Source: GCA-2687025 sp964473525 (GTDB taxonomy: Bacteria; Poribacteria; WGA-4E; GCA-2687025). Taken from it: a DNA stretch of 64,000 nucleotides. The notes under the pieces are model-generated. The model was not told where the DNA came from and searched no databases. It saw only the letters and a list, made by a program, of their open reading frames with translations. Each line of letters opens with the position of its first letter. Within the stretch, counting starts at the first letter, position 1. The stretch is taken from the NCBI GenBank assembly GCA_964473525.1, contig CAYYPK010000018.1, positions 62,001 through 126,000 on the forward strand. Reading direction: 5' to 3'. Shown here piece by piece: positions 9,306-18,872 of the stretch. The position numbers were made by a program, and so were the translations under genes.

Positions 9306-10645
9306 GCGGGCTGTTCCCGCCGTTCGAGTGGCACCGCGTTGTCATCGAGCCGTGGGCCGCCGGGGCGGCGACATCCGTGTGGATCGTGCTCATGGGCGCG
9401 CTGGTGGCGGTGTCGTGTGGGCTCATCGGGTGCTACCTCGTGCTGCGCGGTATGTCGCTCATTGGTGACGCCATAAGCCACGCCGTGCTTCCAGGCATCG
9501 CGCTGGCATTCCTGCTGTCGGGTTCGCGGGCGTCGCTCCCCATGTTCGTAGGCGCCGCCATATTCGGCGTGCTGACGGCGGTGCTTATCGAGACCGTGTA
9601 CAAGAACAGCCGCATCAAGCAGGACGCGTCCATGGGGGTCGTGTTCCCAACGCTGTTTGCCGTGGGCGTCATCCTCATCGCGTTGCTTGCGGACAAGGTG
9701 GATCTGGACCAGGAGTGTGTGCTCTACGGCGAGATCGCGTTTGTCCCGCTGGAAGACCGCGCCGTGCTGTTCGGCATGACGCTGGGCCCGGAGTCCGTGA
9801 TGATCATGGCGTTCGTGTGCGCGCTCATCGTCGCGGGGATCGTCCTGTTCTACCGCCCTCTGCTGGTTGCCTCCTTCGATGCGGCGCTGGCGACGTCCAT
9901 CGGGTTCAGCGCGATGCTGATCCACTACGCCATGATGACCATGCTCTCACTGACAGTAGTGAGCGCCTTCGAGTCCGTCGGCGCGATCCTCGTCGTATCG
10001 ATGCTCATTGCGCCCGCTGCCACTGCGTACATGCTGACCGACCGCCTCTCCCGCATGTTGATGATCTCGTCCGCGCACGGCATCTTGAGCGCGCTGGGCG
10101 GGTGGCATCTGAGCGTGTGGCTGGAGTGCTCGACCGCTGGCGCAATGGTCGTTGTAGGCACGGGACTGTTCCTCGTCGCGTTCGTCTGTTCTCCGAGGCA
10201 CGGATTGGTCGCGCGGTTGGCGCGCCGCGTGGCGCTGACTCGACGCATGGCGGAGGAAAACGTCCTGGGCGCGCTCATCCGGTCGGAAGAGGCGGGAGAC
10301 GCGGCGTTCAGCGCAGCCGCGCTGTCGGTGTCTCTGCGGGCCTCTTCGCGAGGCGTGAGCCGGGCCGCGAGACGTCTTCGCCGGCGTGAATGGGTCACCA
10401 TGGACGAAGGGCGTGTGACCTTGACAGACATGGGTCGTGAACAAGCTACGCGTGTGCTGCGCGCGCACCGTCTGTGGGAGACGCTACTGAGCCGTGAGGT
10501 CGGGTTGCCCGGCGACCACCTCCACGACGCCGCCGCGCATCTGGAGCACTACATCGACGCGGACACGCTAGAAACGCTCGATCTCGCACTCGGCCGACCC
10601 GATGTCGATCCACACGGCGCCGCCATACCGACCCAGAGTCGGTGA
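9302..10645 (+). CDS. troD: second metal ABC permease fused to DtxR-type domain
   Basis: This 447-residue subunit starts in an ATGA overlap with the first permease gene. Residues 1-290 are an ABC-3 permease with 8-9 helices and the conserved stretches GLIGCYLVLRGMSLIGDAISHAVLPG and ILVVSMLIAPAATAYMLTDR. Residues about 305-447 are again a DtxR-family domain, with HRLWETLL, DHLHDAAAHLEH and DVDPHGAAIP. Unlike its partner, the MntR Glu99 position is Ala, so the metal site looks incomplete and this copy may be structural. The two permeases would form a heterodimeric channel bearing a pair of cytoplasmic regulator domains. No separate repressor gene is found in the window. Confidence 0.87.
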   Translation: MSGLFPPFEWHRVVIEPWAAGAATSVWIVLMGALVAVSCGLIGCYLVLRGMSLIGDAISHAVLPGIALAFLLSGSRASLPMFVGAAIFGVLTAVLIETVYKNSRIKQDASMGVVFPTLFAVGVILIALLADKVDLDQECVLYGEIAFVPLEDRAVLFGMTLGPESVMIMAFVCALIVAGIVLFYRPLLVASFDAALATSIGFSAMLIHYAMMTMLSLTVVSAFESVGAILVVSMLIAPAATAYMLTDRLSRMLMISSAHGILSALGGWHLSVWLECSTAGAMVVVGTGLFLVAFVCSPRHGLVARLARRVALTRRMAEENVLGALIRSEEAGDAAFSAAALSVSLRASSRGVSRAARRLRRREWVTMDEGRVTLTDMGREQATRVLRAHRLWETLLSREVGLPGDHLHDAAAHLEHYIDADTLETLDLALGRPDVDPHGAAIPTQSR

Positions 10646-10753
10646 CGACGTAGCGTCTGACGTCGCCGTACGCAGCGACCGCGCGTGCGACACGGTCGTC
10701 GTACGCGCGGCTCTATCGAACATGCAACTGGTTGTGAACTGCGGACAGCAGGA

Positions 10754-11233
10754 CTACTCTTCGGCGCCTGCCTCTGCGCCGTCTTCGCTGGCGTCGGCGG
10801 CATCGCCCTCAGCGCCGTCGGCTTCCTCGTCCTCGTCGTCCTCGACGACTTCGGGCTCCGCGTCGAACAGCCCGGCGAGCGGCGGCAGTCCACCCGCCGA
10901 CGAGCGACGGATGCCGCGCCGCGCGAGGATCGCGCTGACTTCCGCCTGGTCGATGGACGTGATCTGCATGGGGATGCGGTCCTCCGCCATCTCCCCGTTG
11001 ATCACGCACTGGAAGCGCACCCCCTCTTTCAGGGCGGGCAGCACGATGGAACCGGCGATCTCGGCGTCCACGAACCCAAGTGGCTCGTTGACTTCATTCA
11101 CGACCGCGATGAGGTTCGGGTCGTGCGCGTCCTGGCGGCGCCTGTACAGGAACACCTGTTCGCCGATATTCACGACCTGCGCGCCGAATTCCGCGCAGCC
11201 GTCAATATAGGTGTCTACCGTGCCGTTTTCCAT
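10754..11233 (-). CDS. hypothetical protein with acidic C-terminal tail
   Basis: The 159-residue protein starts at ATG 11233 with GGAG eight bases upstream. It has a folded N-terminal region (MENGTVDTYIDGCAEFGAQV, FVDAEIAGSIVLPALKEGVR) and, from about residue 120, an extremely acidic tail rich in Glu, Asp and Ala. No signal peptide or membrane segment is seen, so it is probably cytoplasmic. The first 100 residues could be a small beta-rich domain. I do not recognise the family. It converges with the metal operon and has its own promoter at 11297-11326. Confidence 0.6.
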   Translation of the reverse strand: MENGTVDTYIDGCAEFGAQVVNIGEQVFLYRRRQDAHDPNLIAVVNEVNEPLGFVDAEIAGSIVLPALKEGVRFQCVINGEMAEDRIPMQITSIDQAEVSAILARRGIRRSSAGGLPPLAGLFDAEPEVVEDDEDEEADGAEGDAADASEDGAEAGAEE

Positions 11234-11534
11234 GGGATGCTCTCCGCGACGAAATGCCAGGGCGTGGGCCGTGAGGCGAGTCGATAAAGTCGCAAAATCC
11301 TAACACCGAGAATCGGCGTCGGTCAAAGGCGGCGACCGACTCTCTAGGATACCCCCACGCGTGCGCCGTTGGCAGATTCCACATGGGGTCTACCCGCATA
11401 TCGCACGCGTACCGAGTCCTCCCACGGCGCCGTGCCCCGCCGGACGCGACCCAACGCCGTCTGGCCCGGTTCGTGCTGGACCACGCAATGTCGTAACATC
11501 CTCAGCGCCCATTCACCGAACACCGGCGACCAAG
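11234..11534. other. intergenic region between divergent genes
   Basis: This stretch separates the acidic hypothetical gene (minus) from the membrane-protein gene (plus). It holds the minus-strand promoter at 11297-11326 and a TAGGAT (11345-11350) on the plus strand that lacks a convincing -35. I see no gene, RNA or repeat in the rest. Confidence 0.4.
11297..11326 (-). promoter_or_regulatory. sigma-70 promoter of the acidic hypothetical gene
   Basis: Read on the minus strand, TTGACC (11326-11321) is followed after 18 bases by TAGGAT (11302-11297), about 64 bases before the ATG at 11233. The -10 hexamer is identical to that of the metal operon promoter. Confidence 0.55.
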
Positions 11535-13475
11535 ATGACGCTCCGTTGCATCCTTCCATGCCGCTTCGCCAACGCGCGGGGCCGTGGCTGCTCGACGTGT
11601 GGCGGCGCGGTCGTGGCGATACTCGCTCTGCTCCTGGGGAGCGTCTCTGTCGCCCGCGCCGGGGCCACATTCGATGATGGCGCACTCGGCGTCGTGGGCC
11701 TGTTGCGCGCCGGGGGAGTCGCACGCTTTGCAGTCACCTTACACGCCGACGGGCAGGGAGCCGTCGGCAGCCTGTCCGCAGGAGCGGCGCATGGGAGTGT
11801 AGCGCGCGCCGTGGATGTCCCGCCGCTGGGGGAGCTGCGCTGGGAAGGCGCCGTGCACGTCCCCGCGCTCGCGAGCGACGTCGATATCGCCTTCACGCCG
11901 AACGCCGGTAGCGAGGCCAAATACCCGCTGACGGTTACCCCGACCGTTGCCCACCGCGACATCGGCCTCCTTGCCGTGACGTCGCGACGCGGGACGTTGT
12001 CGGCGGTGGATCGCCGTCCCGCCTCCGACTGGCTGGCCGACGGCAGTGGACGAACGGGCGACATCGTTGGAGCGGAGACGGCATCTCCGTCCGCTCTACC
12101 GCGCTCGTGGTTGGGTTGGAGCGGTGTTGACATACTCGTCTGGACAGGCATCGACCCTCGCGCTCTCTCGCTGGATGAAGCGCGGCGCGAGGCGCTGCTT
12201 CAGTGGGTCGCGCGCGGCGGCTTGCTCGTCTGCGCGCACGACGGACTCATGGACGGGTGGTCCGGGCAGGGCTGGAGTGAGTCGTTCGTCGGACCTGTCC
12301 TGCCCACGGATCCCACGACGCAGCGTGAAATCACCCTGTGGGACGAGCCCGTACGCGCGCTGACAGGCGAGCGGCGCCCGGACGCCGATGTCATCCTGGA
12401 AGACGGAGGGGTCGAGGTCGTCACCGCCCGTCGTCTCGGTCTGGGCCGCGTGATTTACGTGGCCGTGTCGCCGAGGGCGCTGTCTCCGCAGTCAGAGGCG
12501 AGGCTATGGCGCGTCATGCTGCGCGCCGCAACCCCTGGTTCTGTCGTTGCGCCTCCGGCAACGGCGAAGGGGCGCGAGCGTCTGTTGACGCGCCTGGAAG
12601 CAGGATCGGCTAGCGGCCCGCGTGTGCCGATCCGAACTCGCCGCCTCATGGTCGCGTCGGGACTGTGGCTTTGCGTGGTCCTCGTCCTGGGAGTGTGGCA
12701 CACGCTCGCCAGACCGCGGTTCGGGTGGATCGTCGTCGCCCTCGCGGTGGCGGGCGCCTGCGCCGTGCCCATCGTCCTGCGGTCACGAACACAGTACGTC
12801 GCGCCGCGCGAGTTGGGCGTGCTGCGCATGTTCCCCGAGATCGGCGCGGGGTACTGGTACGGCGTCGTGTCCGTTCCCGCGATGGAGGAGCGTGATCTGC
12901 GCGCCGAGTTCTCCGCCGATGTCCACTTCCTGTCGCTAGAGGACCGCAACCGGACGACCACATGGATGCCCGCGTTCGGCCACACGTTTGGCGGCGCCAG
13001 CGGCCCCACGGGCGGGGAGCTTCGCGACATGAATCCCCACGCGTCGCGCCGCACGTATTGGCACGCGCAGGCGTTTCTGCCGTCCTACGGTCGCGTGTCG
13101 CAAGACGAGGACGGGGCCGTCGCGAACCACACCGAGTTAGCGTTCCGCGGTGGTGTCATCGTGCACGGCAATCGGGGCGCGGCTGTCGGGCCGTTGGAGC
13201 CAGGAGGCCGCGCATCGTACGAGCTGGAGGAGATCGTGCGACGTCAACGTTTCTGGTCGCGGTTGGCCATTCCGGAGGCGGCGTTCTCGTATTGGGCGCG
13301 CGAAGGCGTGCTCGACGCCCTGACGCAGGGAGACCGCCCCATGTTCGTTGGTTGGGCGACGGGCGTCGTGAGTTTGGGAACGCAGCAGCGTCCGTCGCCG
13401 GACAGCGTGTTGCTCGTCATCGCGCCGCTTGATACAACGGCGTCCACAGACCCCGCCCGGACACAGAATCGGTGA
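11535..13475 (+). CDS. membrane protein with extracytoplasmic GATase-like domain
   Basis: I place the start at ATG 11535 because it precedes a signal peptide (GGAVVAILALLLGSVSVARA); the frame is open further upstream but the residues there look non-coding. The protein is 646 residues. Residues about 40-180 look like an Ig-type beta domain. A class I amidotransferase-like alpha/beta region follows, with DILVWTGIDPRALSLDEARR, LLQWVARGGLLVCAHDG and LGLGRVIYVAVSPRA. This layout resembles membrane proteins of Bat/DUF4350 type. Two helices near 370-420 (LWLCVVLVLGVWHTL, GWIVVALAVAGACAVPIVL) precede a C-terminal beta-rich domain. The role is unknown. It is followed 7 bases later by the PfkB kinase gene. 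Confidence 0.65.
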   Translation: MTLRCILPCRFANARGRGCSTCGGAVVAILALLLGSVSVARAGATFDDGALGVVGLLRAGGVARFAVTLHADGQGAVGSLSAGAAHGSVARAVDVPPLGELRWEGAVHVPALASDVDIAFTPNAGSEAKYPLTVTPTVAHRDIGLLAVTSRRGTLSAVDRRPASDWLADGSGRTGDIVGAETASPSALPRSWLGWSGVDILVWTGIDPRALSLDEARREALLQWVARGGLLVCAHDGLMDGWSGQGWSESFVGPVLPTDPTTQREITLWDEPVRALTGERRPDADVILEDGGVEVVTARRLGLGRVIYVAVSPRALSPQSEARLWRVMLRAATPGSVVAPPATAKGRERLLTRLEAGSASGPRVPIRTRRLMVASGLWLCVVLVLGVWHTLARPRFGWIVVALAVAGACAVPIVLRSRTQYVAPRELGVLRMFPEIGAGYWYGVVSVPAMEERDLRAEFSADVHFLSLEDRNRTTTWMPAFGHTFGGASGPTGGELRDMNPHASRRTYWHAQAFLPSYGRVSQDEDGAVANHTELAFRGGVIVHGNRGAAVGPLEPGGRASYELEEIVRRQRFWSRLAIPEAAFSYWAREGVLDALTQGDRPMFVGWATGVVSLGTQQRPSPDSVLLVIAPLDTTASTDPARTQNR

Positions 13476-13482
13476 GCGCAAC

Positions 13483-14427
13483 ATGTCAGCAGACACGTCG
13501 AACGTAGGATCGGTAGCCTGCGTCGGGATATACGTCGCCGACGCCCTCGCGAAGCCCGTCGACGAGATGCCGGAGCGCGGCAAGCTCGTGCTGTTCGACC
13601 AACTGGAGTTGCACACCGGCGGTTGCGCCAACAACACCGCCATCGCGCTCTCACGCCTGGGCGTTCCCACGCGCGCGCTGGGTATGGTCGGGCAGGATGC
13701 CTTCGGCGACTTCGTCTTGCAGCGGCTCACGGAAGCGGGCGTAGACACGGAGGGGATGATCCGCACGGACGCGAACACGTCGTTCACGTTCGTGATGGTC
13801 GGCAGCGACACCGAGCGGACGTTCTTCCACACCATCGGAGCCAACGCCCGGCTCACCGGGGCCGACGTGCGTCGCGACCTTATCGAGGGCACGAAAGTGC
13901 TGCACGTCGCCGGGACGTTCCTGATGCCCGGTTTCGATGGCGCCCCAACGGCTGAGCTACTCGAATGGGCGCAGGCGCGCGGCATCATCACGGCGTTAGA
14001 CACCACCTGGGATTCGTCCGGGCGATGGCTCGACACCATGGGCGACGCGCTCCCGCACGTGGACTTCTTTCTGCCCAGCGTTGACGAGGCGCGCGCGATG
14101 GTCGGACGAGAGGACGTCGGCGACGTAGCTCAGGCGCTGCTGGATCTCGGCGTCGGCACGGTGGCGCTGAAGATGGGCGCAGAGGGCAGCTACATCCAGA
14201 ACGCGGACACGAGCTTGCGCATCCCTGCGTTGGCCGTAGACGCCGTGGACACGACGGGCGCGGGCGACTCATACGTCGGCGGCTTCCTTGCCGGGCAGGC
14301 GATGCGCTGGGATCTCGAACGCTGTGGGCGCCTTGCAAGCGCCACGGGAGCCGCATGCGTCACGGCTATCGGCACGACCCCGGGTCTGAGGTCGTTGGAG
14401 GAGACCCTGGCGCTTTGGGATACCTGA
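13483..14427 (+). CDS. PfkB-family carbohydrate kinase
   Basis: The protein is a 314-residue ribokinase-fold kinase. The N-terminal signature GGCANNTAIALSRLG and the C-terminal signature DTTGAGDSYVGGFLAGQA are both intact, and the last Asp of DTTGAGD is the catalytic base. It transfers phosphate from ATP to a sugar or sugar-like hydroxyl in the cytoplasm. Specificity cannot be read from sequence, but ribose, fructose, ketodeoxygluconate and nucleosides are all possible. The ATG at 13483 was preferred over an upstream in-frame start because homology begins at VACVGIYVAD. The carbohydrate locus at 16-26 kb suggests a role in sugar catabolism. Confidence 0.88.
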   Translation: MSADTSNVGSVACVGIYVADALAKPVDEMPERGKLVLFDQLELHTGGCANNTAIALSRLGVPTRALGMVGQDAFGDFVLQRLTEAGVDTEGMIRTDANTSFTFVMVGSDTERTFFHTIGANARLTGADVRRDLIEGTKVLHVAGTFLMPGFDGAPTAELLEWAQARGIITALDTTWDSSGRWLDTMGDALPHVDFFLPSVDEARAMVGREDVGDVAQALLDLGVGTVALKMGAEGSYIQNADTSLRIPALAVDAVDTTGAGDSYVGGFLAGQAMRWDLERCGRLASATGAACVTAIGTTPGLRSLEETLALWDT

Positions 14428-14497
14428 AAGCGTCCGGGAAAGTATGCAGCGGCCACCCACGCTGGCGCCGGCCTGAACGCCTCGGACGTGGTGCCCG

Positions 14498-16150
14498 CTA
14501 CTCCGCAGCCGCGCGCGCGACCAGCAGCTCTATGACCTCCGGCCATGGCTTCGCCCACTCTTGCCCTTCCCAGTTGCGTCGGTAGTGTGGGAACTGGCGT
14601 GCGTACGCCAGGGGCGTGACGTCGAGTAGCAGGAGTTCAGGTGGTGTCTCTCCCTTGTTCGGGACCCGCAACCGGGCCTGTGTAGTGGGGTCGGCGCCCT
14701 CGTCCAACAGGAATTCGCTGAAAGCCCGGGCATGCGCCGGATCATTGGATGTGACGCAGTGGTAGATCGGAGTTTGGTCCCCGATGCTGTTGATGGGCGT
14801 CGCCCTCGCGTTCACGTCGGCGCCATGCTCGAGCAGCATCTTCGCCTCTTCCACGAAGCCGAACTCCGCGCAGATGTGGAGGAGTGTCACGCCCCGTAGT
14901 GATGCCCCTCCCCACATTCCGCCCGCGACCCATCCGTCCAGGTGTTCTCGCCCTCCCTGCACCGTGAAGTGGCGATGTACGGTAGTCGGGTCGGCTTTCA
15001 CGTGAGCCTCCAGGCGATCCATCCGGCCACACAGCAGATCGCGTTCTGGACCCGCGGCGTATGTTGCGCCTGCCTGGACCAGGATATCGAAGCACGCCTG
15101 CCGGTTCTGCAACATGTACGTGCGGAGCACCATATCGAGAGGTCTGAAGCCGCTGCCGTCGTCGTTCTCGGCAAGGTCAGGGTCGGCGCCTAGCTCCAGC
15201 AGGAGGCGCAGAGGGCCAGGTCGTAGCATTTCGCAGAGCGCGATGAGGCGGTTGGCCCACTTTGGGTCTGCGCCCTCTTCGAGTAGATACGCGGCGACAT
15301 CGCGATCCCGGTTCCACACCGCTCTGACGAAGGCGCCGTCGAGACCGTCCGCCCCCAAGGAGAGCAGTCGCTTAACTGTGTCGAGGTTGCCCGCGGTTGC
15401 TATCCCCGCCGCCCAGTGAAGCGGCGCGTACGCCTCCTCGTCCCGGATCAGCGGCTCGTTCAGGAGTTCTGGGCGCTCTCGGAGCGTCTGTTCCACGGCG
15501 TCTGCGTCGTCAGCGAAGATCCTGTCCAGCAGTTTGGTCTTGATCTCCAATAGGAAAGACTCGTCGTTGGAGGGTCGTCTCTCGCGCAGATCATCGCTCA
15601 CCATGTCGATCAGTTCCTTCCGCAAGCGCCGCCGCGCTGAGTGGAGCCTGTGTTTCACCGTGCCAAGCGGCGCGCCAAGGAACTCCGCGACCTCGGTCTG
15701 CGTGTAGCCACTCATGTAGTAGAGAGCGGTTGCCGCCCGTTCATGCTCGGGCAGGCGACGCACGGCCGCTGCGATCCGCGCCGCGAGTTCCGCGTTCTCG
15801 GAGTGTCGGTCAGGCAGCGGCTCGCCCGCGGCGACTTCCGCAGCGCTGTCGAGGGCGACGCTATCCGGCGGCGTACGGCGTGCTACACGCCGGCTCTTCG
15901 TGAACACGATTTGGCGGAACCAGCCGGGGAACGCCTTGGGATCCCTCAGCTGATGCAGGCAAAACCACGACTCCACGAACGCCTCCTGCGCAGCGTCCTC
16001 CGCCAACTGAATGTCCGTGAGGACAGAGTACGCATAGCCTACCGCCATGTCCTGAAAGACTCGGACGACTTCCGCGAACGCCCTAACGCGCTCGCGGTGC
16101 GGCGTCGCCACATCCGCAGCTAGACCGACCAGAACCCGAATGTTCGACAT
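14498..16150 (-). CDS. ECF sigma factor fused to C-terminal ankyrin repeats
   Basis: The protein is 550 residues from ATG 16150, which has AGGCAGG upstream. Residues 1-175 are an ECF sigma-70: region 2 (YAYSVLTDIQLAEDAAQEAFVESW), then region 4 (LPEHERAATALYYMSGYTQTEVAEFLGAPLGTVKHRLHSARRRL). From about 200 it becomes a chain of ankyrin repeats (YAPLHWAAGIATAGNLDTVKRLLSLGAD, VTLLHICAEFGFVEEAKMLLEHGADVNAR). The repeats probably serve as an interaction domain that replaces or binds an anti-sigma factor. There is no separate anti-sigma gene beside it. Both halves are well formed, so it is not a chance read-through. Confidence 0.85.
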   Translation of the reverse strand: MSNIRVLVGLAADVATPHRERVRAFAEVVRVFQDMAVGYAYSVLTDIQLAEDAAQEAFVESWFCLHQLRDPKAFPGWFRQIVFTKSRRVARRTPPDSVALDSAAEVAAGEPLPDRHSENAELAARIAAAVRRLPEHERAATALYYMSGYTQTEVAEFLGAPLGTVKHRLHSARRRLRKELIDMVSDDLRERRPSNDESFLLEIKTKLLDRIFADDADAVEQTLRERPELLNEPLIRDEEAYAPLHWAAGIATAGNLDTVKRLLSLGADGLDGAFVRAVWNRDRDVAAYLLEEGADPKWANRLIALCEMLRPGPLRLLLELGADPDLAENDDGSGFRPLDMVLRTYMLQNRQACFDILVQAGATYAAGPERDLLCGRMDRLEAHVKADPTTVHRHFTVQGGREHLDGWVAGGMWGGASLRGVTLLHICAEFGFVEEAKMLLEHGADVNARATPINSIGDQTPIYHCVTSNDPAHARAFSEFLLDEGADPTTQARLRVPNKGETPPELLLLDVTPLAYARQFPHYRRNWEGQEWAKPWPEVIELLVARAAAE

Positions 16151-16326
16151 CGACGCCTGCCTCTGTCTATAGGCGTCCATTCTGGGCCAGAAGGTTGGCG
16201 CAATTCGCCGGAGGCCGCTTCCGGCGAAGGCGCTCGGCTGTGGACTCCGTGCGGCGGTAGGCTGCGTACGCAACGAAACGACCGAGAGTTGTGGAACTCC
16301 CGGCGCCTCTATCCGCAGTCGGTTGG

Positions 16327-18753
16327 CTACTTCGCGTGCTGTCGCAGGCGGATGTCATCCAGAGACAGCACCCCCTTCGGGCCAATCGTGCTGCCGTATA
16401 TCTCGATGCCGCGCAGATGCCCACGGAACTGACGGTCGTAGCCGTGCCCCTGCATGGTCCTGTTGAAGTTGCCGATGGCGAGCGGGCCGCCATCGTCGGC
16501 TGTGGTTCCTCGGTTGTACGTGACTACCGTGTCCGCTTCGGCCGGGGAAGATTCGTCGCCGAAATACCACCGGACGTTGTCCGTGGCGACAGTGGCGTCG
16601 TACGTCACGGCGAAGAACGTCCATTCGCCGATGCGCAGGCGGTCGGGCGAGCTATCGTCCTTCACGCCATCCGGCCACTCGTTCACGGAGAGACGCAGGC
16701 GTCCGTCGGCGAGGTGGACGAGGTCGATGCCGTTCTGACTCCCGTTGAGGCTGAAGACGATGCGGTTGCCGCCGCTACCGATGTCGAGCGCCTCGGGACG
16801 CGCCCACCCCAGCACGGTAAACGAGCTAAGACCCACTAGATCTGGCAGAGGGGCATCGCCAACGACGGCGCGACCCCACGGCTTGCCCGGCGAGAAGTAC
16901 AGGCTGCCGTCTTCGCCGGTTTCCGCGTCGCCGTGCAGGACCAACTCAGGGATCGAGCCGCTGGCGAATCCCACCCGGGCGATCGGGTCGTCAGCGTGCC
17001 GATCCGCCGCGATCCTGACGTACGCGGTGGATGTCGCGCCAGACGCACTGCTTACCGTCATCGCGGCGATGTAGATCCCCGGCGCCGCATACGTGTGCGT
17101 CGGCGCCGCCTCGCCCGATGTGGACCCGTCGCCGAAGTCCCACCCGACGACGCGAGTCGACGCGTCTCCCGCGGACGAGAAGCGCACCGTCACCGGGGCC
17201 ACCCCTTCGGTCACGTCCGCTTCCGCGCGGGCGTCTGGGCGTCGCGCCTCGCCGTCCGCGTAGGGCGTGAATCGCAAAGCCGAAGCTGATTTGGGAGGCG
17301 TGAACGCGTACTCGCCAGGCTCCGCGCTGCCGATAGGCGCGACGGTCATACCCCACGTGTCGACAAGGTCCACCTTGTATGTCCGGTCGCCTGCAAGCGT
17401 CACGGTCCCCGGCGTCGTATCGCTGGCGTACAACAGGTAGTATTCGCCTGGCTTCGACAGCAGGTTGCTGGACGGGCTCGGGTGAGACGGTTCGAGGTCG
17501 GCAAACATGGGCGCGTCTTCCAGTATTTCCTTGAGGAAGGCTATCCGCGCCGGGCTCTCGCCGGTTAGCACTCCGCCCTTCGACCACCACAGCAGGTCTT
17601 CCGGGTGCTTGTACGTCTCGCCATGGCCTACGTAGCTGCCGGTCGTCGTCCCGAGCCAGAAGTGCTGCGTCATCTGCTGACCAGAGATGTTGCCCCAGCC
17701 CAGCGGTATGTTCCCTTCGTACCGGCACTCGTCGTACACGAGCGGCTTGCCGTACTTCTCGCGCAGTTCCGCCGTGTTGTCGAAGTTGGACGTCTGGATG
17801 CTGGCGTGGTCTACCCACGGCTTGCTGTGGTCGTACCAGATCCTGCCGTTGTGGATGGACCGCAGGCGGTCGTAGGGGTCGTTGTCCCGCACGATCTGGA
17901 AGAAGCGGTCCCAGTCGTCGTACCCCTTCGTCTCGGAGCTCTCAGGGCCGCCCTCGAAGAAGTCGAACTCGTTTGCCATCGACCACCAGACGTTGCGATA
18001 CGCTGCCAGCCGCGCGACGACGTAGCGCAAGTAGCGGTCGTCGGCTTCGGAGTCCATCTCCTTGAATCCCCAGCGGTCGTAAGGGTGGAACAGGATGATG
18101 TCCGCTTCGATGCCCAGTTCCATCAGCTGACCAACGCGCATCTCGAAGTGCCGGAAGTGGTCCGGGTTGAAGCGCGTGGTGTCCCAATCTCGCAGTGGCG
18201 TTCCCTCGAACGGGTAGCGTTCCGGCTCGTTCTGGTTGTACGTGTAGCTCTTCGGGAAGACGCACATGCGTATCTTATTGAAGGGGGATTCGCCCAGGGT
18301 GGCGAGCGTCTGCTCCTCCATGGCGTCGCCCTGATGCGTCCACGCGTAGCAGGTCGTGCCGACGGAGTGGTGCGGCGTCCCGTCCGCGTACGCGAAGTGG
18401 AACGACTTGGCGACCTTCACGGGACCGTGGTTCCCCGCCGACGGCTCGACGCAGGTGAACGATCCAGACACGCCGTCCAGTTCCGCGGCGTTGCTCAGCG
18501 TCGTGTATTCCCAGGCGCCGGTTTCGTCCGGCATGAACCGGATGCGGTACACGCCGTCCCCGTCGTAGAAGCCTCGAGGCTCGAAGACGCGCCCATCCTG
18601 CTCGAACCTGCCGACGAGCTCGACATCGACGTACGGGTTTCCGCCGCTTGGTCCCGACAGCTCGACTTCGTACATCGCCCAGCGCTCGACTGAGCCCGAC
18701 GCGGTGGAGGACGCCGCGGTGATAAGTAGAGATGACATCAGAGCAAAGGGCAT
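16327..18753 (-). CDS. secreted GH140-like (apiosidase-like) glycosidase with PKD and LamG domains
   Basis: The protein has 808 residues and a short N-terminal signal (MPFALMSSLLITAASS). Domains in order: DUF5060 Ig-like (about 20-105), DUF4038-type TIM barrel (about 110-400), a short beta domain resembling DUF5605 (TWGMTVAPIGSAEPGEYAFT), a PKD domain (VVGWDFGDGSTSGEAAPTHTYAAPG) and a C-terminal LamG-like lectin fold. The likely catalytic acids are Glu in SMANEFDFF and Glu in LVYDECRYEGN, at the ends of strands 4 and 7 as in clan A enzymes. It would cleave plant or algal polysaccharide side chains outside the cell. It heads a run of carbohydrate genes on the same strand. Confidence 0.82.
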   Translation of the reverse strand: MPFALMSSLLITAASSTASGSVERWAMYEVELSGPSGGNPYVDVELVGRFEQDGRVFEPRGFYDGDGVYRIRFMPDETGAWEYTTLSNAAELDGVSGSFTCVEPSAGNHGPVKVAKSFHFAYADGTPHHSVGTTCYAWTHQGDAMEEQTLATLGESPFNKIRMCVFPKSYTYNQNEPERYPFEGTPLRDWDTTRFNPDHFRHFEMRVGQLMELGIEADIILFHPYDRWGFKEMDSEADDRYLRYVVARLAAYRNVWWSMANEFDFFEGGPESSETKGYDDWDRFFQIVRDNDPYDRLRSIHNGRIWYDHSKPWVDHASIQTSNFDNTAELREKYGKPLVYDECRYEGNIPLGWGNISGQQMTQHFWLGTTTGSYVGHGETYKHPEDLLWWSKGGVLTGESPARIAFLKEILEDAPMFADLEPSHPSPSSNLLSKPGEYYLLYASDTTPGTVTLAGDRTYKVDLVDTWGMTVAPIGSAEPGEYAFTPPKSASALRFTPYADGEARRPDARAEADVTEGVAPVTVRFSSAGDASTRVVGWDFGDGSTSGEAAPTHTYAAPGIYIAAMTVSSASGATSTAYVRIAADRHADDPIARVGFASGSIPELVLHGDAETGEDGSLYFSPGKPWGRAVVGDAPLPDLVGLSSFTVLGWARPEALDIGSGGNRIVFSLNGSQNGIDLVHLADGRLRLSVNEWPDGVKDDSSPDRLRIGEWTFFAVTYDATVATDNVRWYFGDESSPAEADTVVTYNRGTTADDGGPLAIGNFNRTMQGHGYDRQFRGHLRGIEIYGSTIGPKGVLSLDDIRLRQHAK

Positions 18754-18872
18754 GTGTCGTTCGCTTTCGTCGAGCCCGCCATGGCGGCGGGGGTGAAGAC
18801 GTCCAGATTTCGGGCTAGGGGCATCGTGTCACGATGGTTCGGGGCCGTTCGCCGCATGGTGTGGTCCCACGG

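Noticed and set aside
17605..18693. 362-residue open frame on the plus strand
   Set aside because: It is antisense to the GH140-like enzyme, whose catalytic motifs are clear. Composition is Val/Arg-rich without motifs.
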